Below are positions 41,689 to 54,600 of a DNA stretch of 64,000 bases, piece after piece (the first letter of the stretch is position 1; each line of letters begins with the position of its first letter). Both the position numbers and the translations under genes were made by a program. The DNA comes from Rotaria macrura (taxonomy: Eukaryota; Rotifera; Eurotatoria; Philodinida; Philodinidae): positions 124,001-188,000 of the forward strand of contig OENT01000077.1 of NCBI GenBank assembly GCA_900239685.1, in the 5' to 3' direction. Under the pieces are notes generated by a model. The model was not told the DNA's origin. It saw nothing but the letters and a program-made list of their open reading frames with translations, and ran no database searches.

Positions 41689-43617
41689 AGAAATGACTTA
41701 TGACTATCATTATTTAACGATGCTTTTGTCTCTTTAGTTTTAGATCTAAGTCCCTCAAATCGTTTTATTTTATCTTTAGATGATTTTATTTATTCGTGAA
41801 ACAGAAAATACCTCAGTGAATATGACTCATAGATTTCGAAATTACGAAAGGGGAAAAAATCTTGTATAAGAATCATCAGCTATCTTAATTGTGAAATGTT
41901 TTTTTATAGAACTATGCAAGTATGATGCCATCAGAATAAACTGTTCTGTTGGAAGATTAAGATTAAATCTATTAATATTTGAGAATTTAAAAGTATAGAA
42001 ATATGATGATTATCTTTTACAGTTTCAAAAATAGTAGCTCGTCAAAAAATTTCTTGGTAAAACACATACATGCAAGTTTTAGTCTCAATCTGAGTTATGA
42101 AAAAGCTGAATTTCAAGTCATATTTTCTATGGAAGATTGAATATACCTTCGATAAATTCATGCACGAATTGAGAATTCATTAGTCATGAGGTGAATTTTA
42201 AAAAGTTCGAAAACGAAACTTGAATAGAAACTATTAATCATATTTGATAGTAATACCTTCTATTACTAAAATATTCACTATTGTTGTAAAACTTTCAGTA
42301 AACCAATCATCAAAATACTATTTCATAGAACAATATTTGATAGTTTTGAAATAAGTTTAGCGTCTCTCTCGAAGATAATTCTTCGCAACTGTAAACAAGA
42401 AACACTAAAGTAGTATTAAATCTATCATCAAGATGAATGAAAATATTGGTATTAAATCATTGTTTGTTTCTTAGAAGAAGAAGAAGAAGAAGACGACAAA
42501 AAGGGAAAGAAATTTTTTCAGATAACTCTTCGTTCTTCCCTTGATATTTTTTATTGAATTAATCTTATAGACGCGTGATCATAAATATCGGAAAAATAAG
42601 ACCTTGATCATCTGCCTTACAAAATTTTCATTACTGATCGAAAGGTAACTCTCTACCATAATATTCAGATAATAGTTTTGTAGGGAAAATAAAAAACTCA
42701 AGTTGCTTACGAATTAGTAAATAACACATACTTGTCTATATGATATGTTCTGACGTCGCAGCATACTCATAATTTATGGATAGTTTCTATTGTATGTGAT
42801 CTGACAAGTTTGCTCACTATTTATAGTCATGCGATGCGTTTAAAAATAATTTCTTCGATTTGTATTACATTCTCATTTTCTAATTTTAATATTCATTTTA
42901 CCTCATCTTCTCGTAACACTTCATTTATTCTTTCTATTAAATAAAAACTAGTCATAGATATGATTCGTTGTTTTTCTTTTGCTTTTTTTAACTAAACGAT
43001 CTTCATCATAATCTGATAGTATTTTCTACTACTTCTTTTAGCATCCGGTAAATAGTAGGATTAGATATAAACAATTCATATGACAAGATATTTTCAGAGT
43101 TTTCTTTCGTGATGCATTCTTGCAATGAAAACGGCAGTATATGTTTTTCGTAAGATTTATGATTTTTGCCATATAGTGTTATGAGCTGCGTAGACGCTTT
43201 TTTAATAAATAGAAAGAATTTCAGAGAAATATTCATGCCATAGAATTACTATAGTTCAAATTTCTTTTTCTTCTTGTATATATGATGCTTTAAGACTCGG
43301 ACAATTAGATATTGGATACATAGGTACTGCATAATTTGAAAATTAGAATTTATTACATATAATTAGAGTTAACAGACGTTTATTTTGTCGAGAATTCTCT
43401 CGCTGCAGAAATATTTCATATGATTACTAGAATCAATAGTTTGATTTGAAAGAGAGGATTTCGAAAAAAATAGTAACAGATAACTAAATTCTATAATTAG
43501 AAAGAATCTCGAACTCAAACAGGAAAATATATTTCTTTGAACTTTGTTGAATTCGCAGATGCACGAGCTTTCTCTATTTTTAGATTAATATCATATTTTT
43601 GAACTAAATAAATCAAA
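41689..43617. other. Intergenic stretch GPI-EIF3I
   Basis: AT-rich, with a (GAA)n run at about 42473-42493. No coding signal was recognised on either strand. Confidence 0.5.
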
Positions 43618-45000
43618 ATGGTAAGATGTAAAAGCTCAAGTTTTTCTTTTACGGTTTCTTGAACTTGATTATACATGTATAGAGACCAATTCTTCTACAA
43701 GCTCATGAACGTTCATTGACAAAAATTAGATACAATCGTGAAGGTGATTTATTGTTTACGTCAGGTAAAGATAAAATACCATCAGTGTGGTTTTCAATAA
43801 ATGGCGAACGTTTGGGTACATATAATGGGCATAATGGAGCAGTATGGACTATTGACGTTGCTTGGGACACAAAATCATTTGTATCGGCATCAGCTGATAG
43901 TACTGTTCGAGTTTGGGATGTACAAACAGGACGTGAAAAAAATCTGTTCTCACTTGAAACACCAGCACGTTGTTGTGCATTTAGCTACGATGGAAACAGT
44001 ATATTGTACACAAACGATGATGTTATGGGCAAACCTTGCGAAATGTATTTGACTGATATTAGAAGTAGACGTAGGTTTCTTGTGTTGTGTCTCGTTGAAG
44101 ACGAAGAAAATGGTCATAGTATTAATTCGTCATCTTTCGTTATTTTTAGCTTCCGAAGGTCCATCAGCTCGTATCAACATATCAGCGTTAGGCCATCGTA
44201 AAGTTTCAAGTGCATTATGGGGTACCTTAGATCAATTTGTAATAACGGGTCATGAGAATGGTGAATTAGTTCAATGGGATGTCAAAGTAATTCTTTGAGA
44301 TAGTTTTCTTTTCTTGTTTTCTATGTATACATTTTTTCACCGAAATTATAATTCAGCTTCAAGATGGCGTACGTAAAGAAAAACCTCATCAAGGGCAAAT
44401 CATGGATTTACAAACAAATCGAGATTTAACATTTTTAATTTCATCATCCAAAGATTCCACCGCTAAAGTAAAGAATCCTTATGAAAAAAACCAAAGATGT
44501 TCAGACATTAGCAATTGAACTTTCTAGCTTTTTGATGTTGAAACATTAGAACATTTGAAAACGTACGCAACGGATCGTCCTGTTAATTCAGCTGCAATGT
44601 CACCAATTAAAGATCATGTTGTACTTGGTGGTGGTCAAGAAGCTATCGAGGTAAGTTTTGAAATATTTAAATTTTAAAAGGCATTTCTCATCGTTTCTTT
44701 TGTCAATAAGGTCACACAATCTGCAGTTCAAACAGGAAAATTTGAAGCTCGGTTCTTTCATTTAATATTCGAAGAAGAATTCGCACGAGTCAAAGGTCAC
44801 TTTGGACCAATCAATACTCTCGCTTTTCATCCCGATGGCAAAAGGTTTGTTCATTGCTTTGGAACGAAAAATTTCGTTTTCTTTGTCAAATTTATTCCTA
44901 TATTAATTTATCAAATTATTCTAGTTATTCAAGTGGTGGTGAAGATGGTTTTGTGCGAATACATCATTTTGATAGTGATTATCTCGATTATGATTTTTAA
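43618..45000 (+). CDS. EIF3I: Translation initiation factor eIF3 subunit I (7 exons)
   Basis: This WD40 beta-propeller subunit of eIF3 acts in recruiting the 40S ribosome. Exons are 43618-43620, 43683-44070, 44150-44286, 44357-44467, 44528-44650, 44711-44844 and 44925-45000, giving 323 aa (human 325). The coding part of exon 1 is only the ATG, followed by GTAAGA. Exon 2 starts [26 protein letters not shown], matching the human start residue by residue. Further blocks are [75 protein letters not shown] and [16 protein letters not shown]. Seven WD-type blades are inferred from length. All six introns are short (61-80 bp). An AATAAA lies just after the stop at about 45003. Confidence 0.97.
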
Positions 45001-46768
45001 GAAATAAAGTTTATGTTTTCTTGTTATTGCCCGTTACCATGTGAGCGATAAAAGAATAAAAAGTATCATCATCTAATTCATTTTGTTTGTGTTATACATT
45101 TATAAAAGTCTATTGAATCTAAAAACTTCAAGTAGACTGTTTCTAATAGAAGACTAGAAAATTCTTGTATAAACAGAAAAATAAACTTTTGAATTGATTT
45201 ATAATAAGACGTATGTAAAAACTACTCGAATCTTCATTCAAAAGTATAAGTGTTTCTCAAAATTGGCACTAAAAGATAAATAAATTCATGACTATCAAAG
45301 CTGAGCCCATAAAAATAAAATTTGCAGTCATGAGAAATTCAGATTACAGTCAGATATCGTTTTATTGTTTTCTGTCCATTTTCGAATGTATCCTACTGAT
45401 AAGAGTCGTGTTGAAGAGAATTCACTCTAGACCATACTCTCCACCAATTGAATAAATAAAAAACGAATCATGAAGAATTTTTTCACTTGACACTGGATAT
45501 TTTTCGATACAGGTTTTTATCTGTATGAAGACCAACTAAGATTCGACGGGATGATAACTCGCAGTCACTCGATAAGATGTAATGAAGAACTAGTGGGAGT
45601 TGAACTTTACTAGGACGATGATCAAGACGAAGCATATCTGATTAGTTTTGCTGACTGGGAGAAATCGACAATTTGACAGAACATCTTTTGTGTTTATTCG
45701 AGTCTGACTTTTTTGTCTAAGAATAGTTGTCGTTATATGAATATCCGACAATGGAACCGCTAGAGCTCTCTTTCATAACCTATCAATTACGAGAGTTTGA
45801 AAAAGAAGCTGTCGTAATAATGAGAAATTCAATTCTATCTTTCTCTAATTGGGAAAACTAAGCCAACAATAGATTGGTTTTTGTACACATTGTAACTAGT
45901 GATATGCATGGCCGAATGTATTTTGATTCTATTACTAGGTTATGCTCATTACTCACGTAGGAAAGAATGTTGCCGTGTTTTTCTTCAAAGTCACGAACTT
46001 TTTGAGAACTTATTTACAGTCTTGTTTAATTCATTATATGAGATGAAACTTATCATCTGCTTAAATCAGATATTCATTCGAAGTTATTTTCTTGTAGACA
46101 ACATACTATTGATAATTAAATGACAACATTCTGAATAGCTCTTTCAGCTACTACGCTACGTTGGATCAATTACGATCCTGAATATGATTTTCGAGTTCAT
46201 TTTCTATTGTTTCTATATTGAGAAATAGCATCTATCAAGACTCATGTATAGAAATAATGATTCATATTTTCTTTTATTGATTTTAATGCTCGTTACAAAA
46301 ACGTGCTTCATAAAATTTCGCATAACATATTTTTTTTATTGTTTCATTCGAATCCGTATGCTAATTGAGATCATTCGACCTTGAAGCTTCACACTTGTTT
46401 GGATTTTGTTTTGAAATATGTGATATTCATTTGAAAAGAAATAAAAATTTTCAAGAATATTCTTTCGTTAGGTCATGCATTGAAAACATTATGTTCTGAT
46501 ACATTAACTGAAACTCTTAATATGGAGTTAATTTTGTTTTCCGTTTTCCGTTTTAGATTTTTATTTTATTTTAAGTGAACAAAAATAAAAGCATTCTATC
46601 AATGTTATTAGAATATCAATAAACCGTTAAATTTTTATCTTGTGTCTTTTTTTGTAATAATTAATAATATGTTCAAAAATCTGTGATCAAAAAACAAAAG
46701 ACTCCGTTGGCACAATCATTTTCTTATTGTCTTTATCTATGTTAATAATTATTTGAAAAACAGAACAA
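45001..46768. other. Intergenic stretch EIF3I-JADE
   Basis: It starts with the EIF3I polyadenylation signal (AATAAA). The remainder is AT-rich with scattered short chance ORFs and nothing recognisable. Confidence 0.5.
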
Positions 46769-49700
46769 ATGAGTGACACCAATAGTTATAAAGAATATTA
46801 TTCGGCTTCATCAAAGCGTAGTGCTAAAATGAAAATAAAATCATCAATATCGAAAACTTCAACAATACATCGTCGATCTCAACGACGTCGAACAGTATTA
46901 ACGATAGATAAGATTACTATTCGTATACTTTTCGTTTTCTTTTTCTTCTAATAGAGTGCTCTATCGTCAGCTTCAAACAATTCATTACGATCAATTACTG
47001 CAGATAAAAATGATTCTACAAATGAAAGTATCGTTGACGTAAAGAACAATCAGCAAATAGAAAACAATTGTTCATTGACTGCAAAAAACAAACTTGCACT
47101 TACCACATCATCAGCAACAAATTCTAAATCATCATATTGGACAGTGACTGACCGACAACCTGAGTGGTTTAAATTATCGATTCCTATCAATGAATCAAAT
47201 TTAAACAGTAAACTTCAAATTGTACCTTACAAAAAATTATTGAAGAATTCCGAAAACAAGATAAATATAAATAATAATGATCGAATAGAATGGCCAAGGT
47301 ACTCATTTAATAAAGTAGAAATGATATTATGATGTTTTTTTCTCGTTACTATTTTTTTTCATGTATGGTAATTATTCTTAAGGTATCATTCTTCTGCCAA
47401 AAAATAGTTAATTGACATCAGAAAAATAGAGCGTCATACAGATCAATTAAAATCTAATGCAATACTTGATTTTTCATCAACGGCATCATTTCTTTTTATA
47501 TAGGACATTTTATATTTCTACAGATCTTACATAAAATCTGTTACTTCCTTTTGCTTTTAGAAACGTTTTCTTCATACAAAAACGAGTAGATTTTACTTTT
47601 TCTCTATTTGTGTTTATTTTATCGTGAACACAGGGTCTTCCTACTATTTCTAGGTTTCTTTTATTTTCAGTCATATTTTTTCAAGTCTTTTACCCAAAAG
47701 AAGTTGTATGATTAGATGATTCTTTCTAAGAATTTTACAATACAGCAAATTTTTCTTCACTAAAATATATGAATTGCAAAAACAAATAAATATACTCCAT
47801 CGTGTCCTGCATTTTAATGTACACTTCCGAAAAAAAACAAATTTTGTGACTCACATTCAAAATAGACGGAAAATTTTCGATCAAGAAATGAAACTTGTCT
47901 GTGTTGAATATCTATCGAAAATGTTATTGTAGAGAACTGAAATTTTCACCTCTGTCTTGACCTTATTTCTTTAAAGTACGCTGTCAATCGTAGGCACTTT
48001 GAACGTAACTGCCTCAAAATTGATTTTTTTTTGCGAGGGGGATATGATAACTAAAGTAAATAGAACACAAAAAAGGCACAATTATAATTTTAACCATTGA
48101 TCATTGAACTAGAAATTTTAGGGCTTGAAGGATTAGATTGATGAATAAGTTTATTTTTCCTTTTGTGTCTAGTGATCCAACTCAAATAATTATGAAGGCA
48201 GTTATGCATGAACTGGACTATGATATGGATGATGATGATTTTCAATTTCTTAATGAGCTCAATCATAATAATAGAATCAAACGTATAAACGTTCTTTTTG
48301 TTGATTTATTTGTCTTTCATCATTCATCGTGTTTTTTCTTTCTTATAGAAAAACGACAAATAAGTGAAGAAGAATTTGAAAATGCCATCATTATTTTAGA
48401 ATTTTCCACAGCCGAAAAAATTCGTTCGTATCTGAAACAAAAATCATGTGATGATGAAAGTATTGTTTGTGATATATGTTTATTACCTGATGGTGATGAT
48501 GGCAACGAAATGGTTTTTTGTGAACGATGCCATTGTTGTGTGCATCAAAATTGCTATGGTATACCTATTATACCAAAAGAAACATGGCTTTGCAAACCTT
48601 GCTCTATTTTACGACGACCTTCGTGTATTCTGTGCCCGAAGTAGAACAGTTTTAAATGAAAAGAAATTTTTGAAAAACGAAAGTTATGTTTTTGTTAGGC
48701 TTGGTGGTCCGATGAAATGTACGGCAAGTGGGACTATTTGGTGTCATTTAACATGTGTTCTTTGGTTACCTGAACTGAAATTCGTTGACTATGCTAATAT
48801 GGTAGGAAGAGAACAACGAATAGATTTATGTTACATTGAAGTGTTTACATAGGAACCCATACTGCATTTAAATAAAATTCCTCATATTCGTTGGTCTCTT
48901 CGTTGTGTTGTCTGTTCAACATCGGAAGGTGCTTGTATTCAATGTGCGCATAAAAATTGTCGAACACCATTTCATGTATGCACCTATATTGAAGACTTTT
49001 TTCAATGTAATATTTGTAGCAGATACTAGTATAAAACACGTTTTCACTATCAGTATTATAATAATCTCGCAATCAAGTATGCATACGTAGTAATATAATT
49101 CTAACGTAAAATAAAACAATAATCTTCAACCATCGAATAACATAGAAGCATGTAAATACTAAAGAAAACTTTCTGTGACGACCATATCTTGTTTTCTTTT
49201 GAATCTACAAATTAGTAATAAATGGCAAGAAAGTGCTTTTTCTTCCTTTAAGTCATTTTCAAATAATGGACTACTCATGTCCTTCACTGTTTTTTCAAGG
49301 TCACTTGCGGTCTTATTGCTGGTTATTTCCTTGATATTCAACAAACATCTTCTACAGAATCTACTACATCGCGTTCGCAATTTAATGCTTATTGTTCTAA
49401 ACATTCCGATGAAGCTAGAAAATGTTCTGAACAGCAGCCATCACTGTTTTCAACAAATAGAGATAGTCAAGATGATTCATCATGTTCGTCTACATTATCT
49501 TCAACAATTCCATTAACTGTTTATCGTCGTGATCAATTAAAACAGGAACAATGGATAAATGAATGTCATAAAAAGTTTTCTACATTCATTTCATCATCGT
49601 ATTTGCATGAAGAATGTCCAAATGATTATGAAGAAAATCTATCAAAGATAATTTATGAATATTGGATTAAAAAACGAAAAATTAATAATACAATGCCATT

Positions 49701-50988
49701 AATTAAACATATTGATTTTGTCCTTGAACAACGTGAAAACTCGGAATTGCTTATAGCACAAATAAATACTTCTCTTAAACTTCGACAAACAATGCTTCAG
49801 GTAAACTTTTATTGACGAAGGAATTTAGTTTTACTGATAAATAAATTATTCGATGCAATTTATTCCTATTCATATGATAATTGATAAAAAAGAACCGTTT
49901 CTAATTTCATTTTCTCGTTGGACAGTACTACTATTTGAATATTTCAGGGTTTTTCATCATGAAATAGTATTAGACTGACTTAATGAAATTTACTTCTGAC
50001 GCAAAATGATAATAAGGTTTGTTTACTCTGTAGGAGGATAAAAAAAATTGGAATGAGCGTCTTATGGCAATTATATTCACAGTAACTCATACTAATACAT
50101 ACTCAAGTAGCTCGAAATAGTGTTTCTAATTAACAAATCTCCAGCTTTCGTATTCTGAAGGCATTCCTCATTAATAGATTTCTAGATACCAGTACTCAGT
50201 CATATAAACAATAAAACCCAGAAAAAAGAAAGACAAAAAGAATCGGCTAAGTACATTTCGTGCGTTTCTCAGCAGTCTTTTCTTTTTGTTGTACTTATAA
50301 TAAATGACTTAGTAAAAACATCTTGCTTGCATAGAAATCAATTAACTTTTTTATTAATATTTAGCTTCAAGCTCGTTGTGAATCAGCATTAGAATCATCT
50401 GCATCATCGATGACACTTATTCAACGTTTTGAATCATTAAAAAACTCATTTTCTTCATCAGCTCACCAACGCAAACGGGGTCGTTGTCGTCGTCTACCTT
50501 CAACATCAACATCTTACTCATCACGGGGTAAAAATAACTATAAAAAAGACAGTAAAATAAAATTATTTAAACAACGCCGTCGAAAAGATGTCTACTCAAA
50601 TGAACAAGTTCAAAATGATGAACAAGTGACACGATGCATTGTAAAATTAGAATCAACGTTTCGTCATAGTTTAGAATTAAATACAACCTATCTCATCGGT
50701 AAAACTATCGAAGGACAATTAGTTTTAGTGCCAAAACAACTTATTGAGCAAGAGAACATAATTACAATTACAGATAGCAATATTCTTCAGGAACACAAAT
50801 CAACAATTATGCCGTCTGCGAATTATTCAGATATATCTAATGATGACGACAATGATGATGATAATGATGTTGATAATAATAATGATGACATCGAACGATA
50901 TAGAAACACGGGAACATTTAAAACAACAAAAACAGCGTATACATCTCAAGGAAATGTTGTTACATGTGTTACTGGATCTTTTGATTAA
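46769..50988 (+). CDS. JADE: JADE-family PHD-finger protein (8 exons)
   Basis: JADE proteins are scaffolds of the HBO1 (KAT7) histone H4 acetyltransferase complex in the nucleus. Exons are 46769-46894, 46955-47298, 48173-48282, 48349-48640, 48699-48801, 48853-48975, 49300-49800 and 50365-50988, giving 740 aa. The N-terminus is basic and Ser-rich. An EPL1-like part follows (WTVTDRQPEWFKLSIPI; YDMDDDDFQFLNEL). PHD1 is VCDICLLPDGDDGNEMVFCE...CVHQNCYGIPIIP at about 236-285. The knuckle and extended PHD2 follow: CILCPKLGGPMKCTASGTIW, HIRWSLRCVVC, CIQCAHKNCRTPFHVTC. After that, YEYWIKKRKINNTMPLI matches the JADE YWKLKRKVN segment. The DGNEMVFC form separates JADE from the related BRPF family. The last exon has a basic cluster (RRKDVYSNEQ region) and an Asp/Asn-rich tract encoded by a GAT repeat. 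Intron 2 is about 870 bp. Confidence 0.9.
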
Positions 50989-51698
50989 TTGTGCGTCAGA
51001 AAAAAAAGACCTTTTTGTTTTAGAAATATTTTAGTTGTTATTTTGTATTTACAATATATGATATAATTTTTGAAAATAATTATATTTTGATGCTATTAAC
51101 GTGAATGTAACCGCAGGTGTAAACGACCATGGTGACAATCTATTGATTTTTCTTTCTCATTGCTGCACTTTTTCTTAACTAATTTTTCTCGTTCTTGCTC
51201 ACTTTTCTTATTCTTTCTGTCAGAAAGAAACTAGAATCTATCTGTCTATCATAATATATATGTATATGCGAATGTATGAGTATACAAAGCAAAAAGAAGA
51301 AACGGTAGGAAAATTACTAAACAAAAAGCCAACAATGTTATGCATCGCACACGGGATTCAAAAAAAAAGGAGAAACATAAAGAGGGAGAAAGCGTAGAGG
51401 AAAAGAGAGCGGTAGAAAGAGAAAAAAAGACGAGAAAGGAGACAAGAGAAACATACGGAATGAGCCATAAAAAATCAAGCTTACTCGATATTTTTTTCTT
51501 TCGCGTTCGCTCTCATTTTCATCGGCAAGTCGGAGTAGAAATATTCATAAGACTCTCATTTTTATACATCGTCATTGCCGTGTTAGTTCTACTTCTTTTT
51601 TTTTTGAGATACGTACTCTACGTAGTAATATTGATGATTGTTTTCTGTCTATTCAATCGTTGAGTTTCTAGATGTTAGAAAGGCAACGGTCAACTAAA
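50989..51698. other. Intergenic stretch JADE-calsyntenin
   Basis: AT-rich DNA followed by a purine-rich tract (51300-51470, GAGAAAGAGAAAAAAAGACG type). The overlapping 107-aa ORF is low-complexity and not credible. Confidence 0.45.
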
Positions 51699-54600
51699 AT
51701 GATGCAGTCGATTTTTTTTTTGGTTATTATAGGTGAATTTATTTTCATAATGTAAGATTGATTGCTATTTTTCTGCTTTTGTTTTCATTCCATTGGCAAC
51801 AATAGCCTTGACAAATGCACAATTAGTGTCAACAGAAACGAAAAATTCAAGAGTTAAAGTGAATTTGTTCGATCCTGTTCTTTCGGCAACTTCTTATGTT
51901 GGTCATATCAAAGAAAACGAACGTATTGTTCATATCGAACCTCGTTTATATGCATCCGATGCTGATCCCTCGAATTCTATGAATGGTTTGTTGTCAAAGA
52001 AGATTTTTATTTGCTTTTGAAAACTAAATCATGTATGTTTTTATAGGTAAAATTTGTGGTTACGAATTTTCATTGCATAAACATGATGATATTCCTGATG
52101 GCATTACTCAAAGCATTCCATTTATTGTTGATCTTAATAATAACGAACCCATTCTTAAACTTAAACCAAATATTGATAAACTTGATTGTGAAATAAAACA
52201 AACGCATCGTATATATATACGAGCATTTGATTGTGCACCTTCAGACAAACGTCGTTATTCAGAAAGGTAAGAAAAAAAACCAACATTTTCTTTTGCAGAT
52301 ACTTGTTTCAAGGTAAAGCGTCTAGGCGCCTCAAAACCAATAATTGTAAAAGAATGAAAGAATGACGCTTAAGTGAAGATAATTTATGTGTCAATAAATT
52401 TTTGCTTTTCATCTAGGTCTTCGTTAATAATTACTGTTGATGATGTTAATGAATATGCACCTATATTTACTCATGATCATTATCTCTTTAAATTACATGA
52501 AGATCAAACTTGTGATTCTTCGACATGTCGGGTAAGCTGTAGTAAAGCTCGGATTTTTCTTCGGATTAATTAAAATAACCGGAAGTAGAAAAGGATATGA
52601 AGTTTCTTTGTCACGTAAATAGAATCTAGAAAATTCGTTTTGAAAAGATTCACATCAATGAAAAGACCAATATAATCCCCATGATTAAGACGTACTCTAT
52701 CTAATAAACAAGGATAAACAAGCTTAATCGATAGTTTACTTTTCTTATTTTACTCAAGGCTAAAGAAAAGAAAAATCATGTTGCTAAAATATCATTACCT
52801 CATTTAGGTCGAAGCAACAGATGATGATTGTGCTAATCAAGATCATCGGGTATGTGATTACGAAATAATAACGCCAAATGTACCGTTTTCTATTGATTCA
52901 AATGGTATAATATCGGCAACAACAACATTGAATAATGATCAATATGAATTTGATGTTACTGCTATTGATTGTTATCCATCAGATGATAATTCAAAAAAAA
53001 TTAGTCAATCAGCACGAGTTACTGTTAAAATCATCAGATCATGCCAACCAATTATTACAGGTATCACATCAAATCTAGAAACAGCAAGCTATCGATAACA
53101 AACAATATATTTCTATTTAGACAATGCACCATTGAAATTAATCATCCAATCAGGTCGTATTCATCTATTTGATACCGTCAAAGTTAACACATGTGATGAA
53201 ACATGTAACGTTCAAGATATTGTTGGTACCGTTGAACTTGATTCGAATGGGTTGGATAGTGGCTGCAATGTTGAGCAATGTTGTACGTATTTTATTTGTG
53301 TTGCAAATGATAACCGCAACTTGGTTTTTTCTTTCTGCGTAGCTACAACTGATCACGAATATATCTTATTGGCCAAAGATGACAAATCAAATGATATTCC
53401 TCAATCAAACATAATATCATTTAATGGTCATGATCAAGTATTGATTGTTAATCAATCAGAATTTTCGGGTCATCTAAATGATGAATTTACTATTCGTATG
53501 TGGATGAAACATAAAAGTGACAATAAAAATAATAATGATAAAGAACATATATTTTGTAAAAGTGATAAAAAATGTACGTTGAATCAATTCACTTTGTTTT
53601 TATGACATTATTTCAAACATATTTAAAACAAATATTTATTTAGTAAAAAATCGTCATCATGCTGCTCTATTTATTCAAAATGACTACTTAAAATTATTAA
53701 TACGCAAAGGACCAGTATCATCAAATTTTAATACAATCTATGCATCTGAATGGATGTGGAAGGTTTCACAAATCAATGATGATCAATGGCATTCATATAA
53801 ATTTATTGTTGATTATCAAAACAAAGTATGATATTTGAGAAACAAAGAAAAACAAAATGTTTTCTTGCGCACATCTTTGTTTTCAGATTGATTTATATAT
53901 TGATGAAAAATTATTTGTCCCGACCAAGGATAACTTTCGAGTGGTCAATGACAATCCTTTATCAGTGATTGAAGGAACTGACGACACAATATTTGCATTA
54001 GGAGCTTGTTGGCATGGTAAGGAAAATAAACACAGTTTGATTAAATTTCATTCTGACATACGCATGTGGAATCCATGCGAATATGTCGAACTTAACGTCG
54101 TTCGTTATGCTAACGAGCCTCTTAGCATAGAATATATACTAATAATATAAATAGGTCAAGTTCAATTTTTGTTTATATACAGAAATGAATTCTTGTTGCA
54201 TGAAATGAGTTTCGATGAGGCTCACAACAGTCAATCAAACCTTGTCCTTTTCTTTATGCCCGTAGGGATACTTAACAGTATGAATTAATAACACTGGTTC
54301 GATGCACTTAGGTAATTATTTCAAGTGTAGTACTGTATGCATAGTGAATCTGATACAGAATAGAAGTCGACGGATTTCACTCATTGTAGACTAGGCACGT
54401 TGCCGTTGCAATATGATACATTGTGTAATGAAAGTTTCAAACAATTATAAACACGTTTCGCAAAAAGATTGTAAACTATAAAATTAAACATTGGAAAATC
54501 ATATTTGTAAACATGTTCACTTTGATATCATTGATGAGAAAAGAAATCGAGTGTTTCCTTGAAAAATAGCTACATAATTTGATAAAAATTTATATGCACA

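Noticed and set aside
51340..51663. 107-aa Lys/Glu-rich ORF followed by a hydrophobic end.
   Set aside because: A purine-rich tract then a T-rich tract explains it; no homology and no splice or UTR context.
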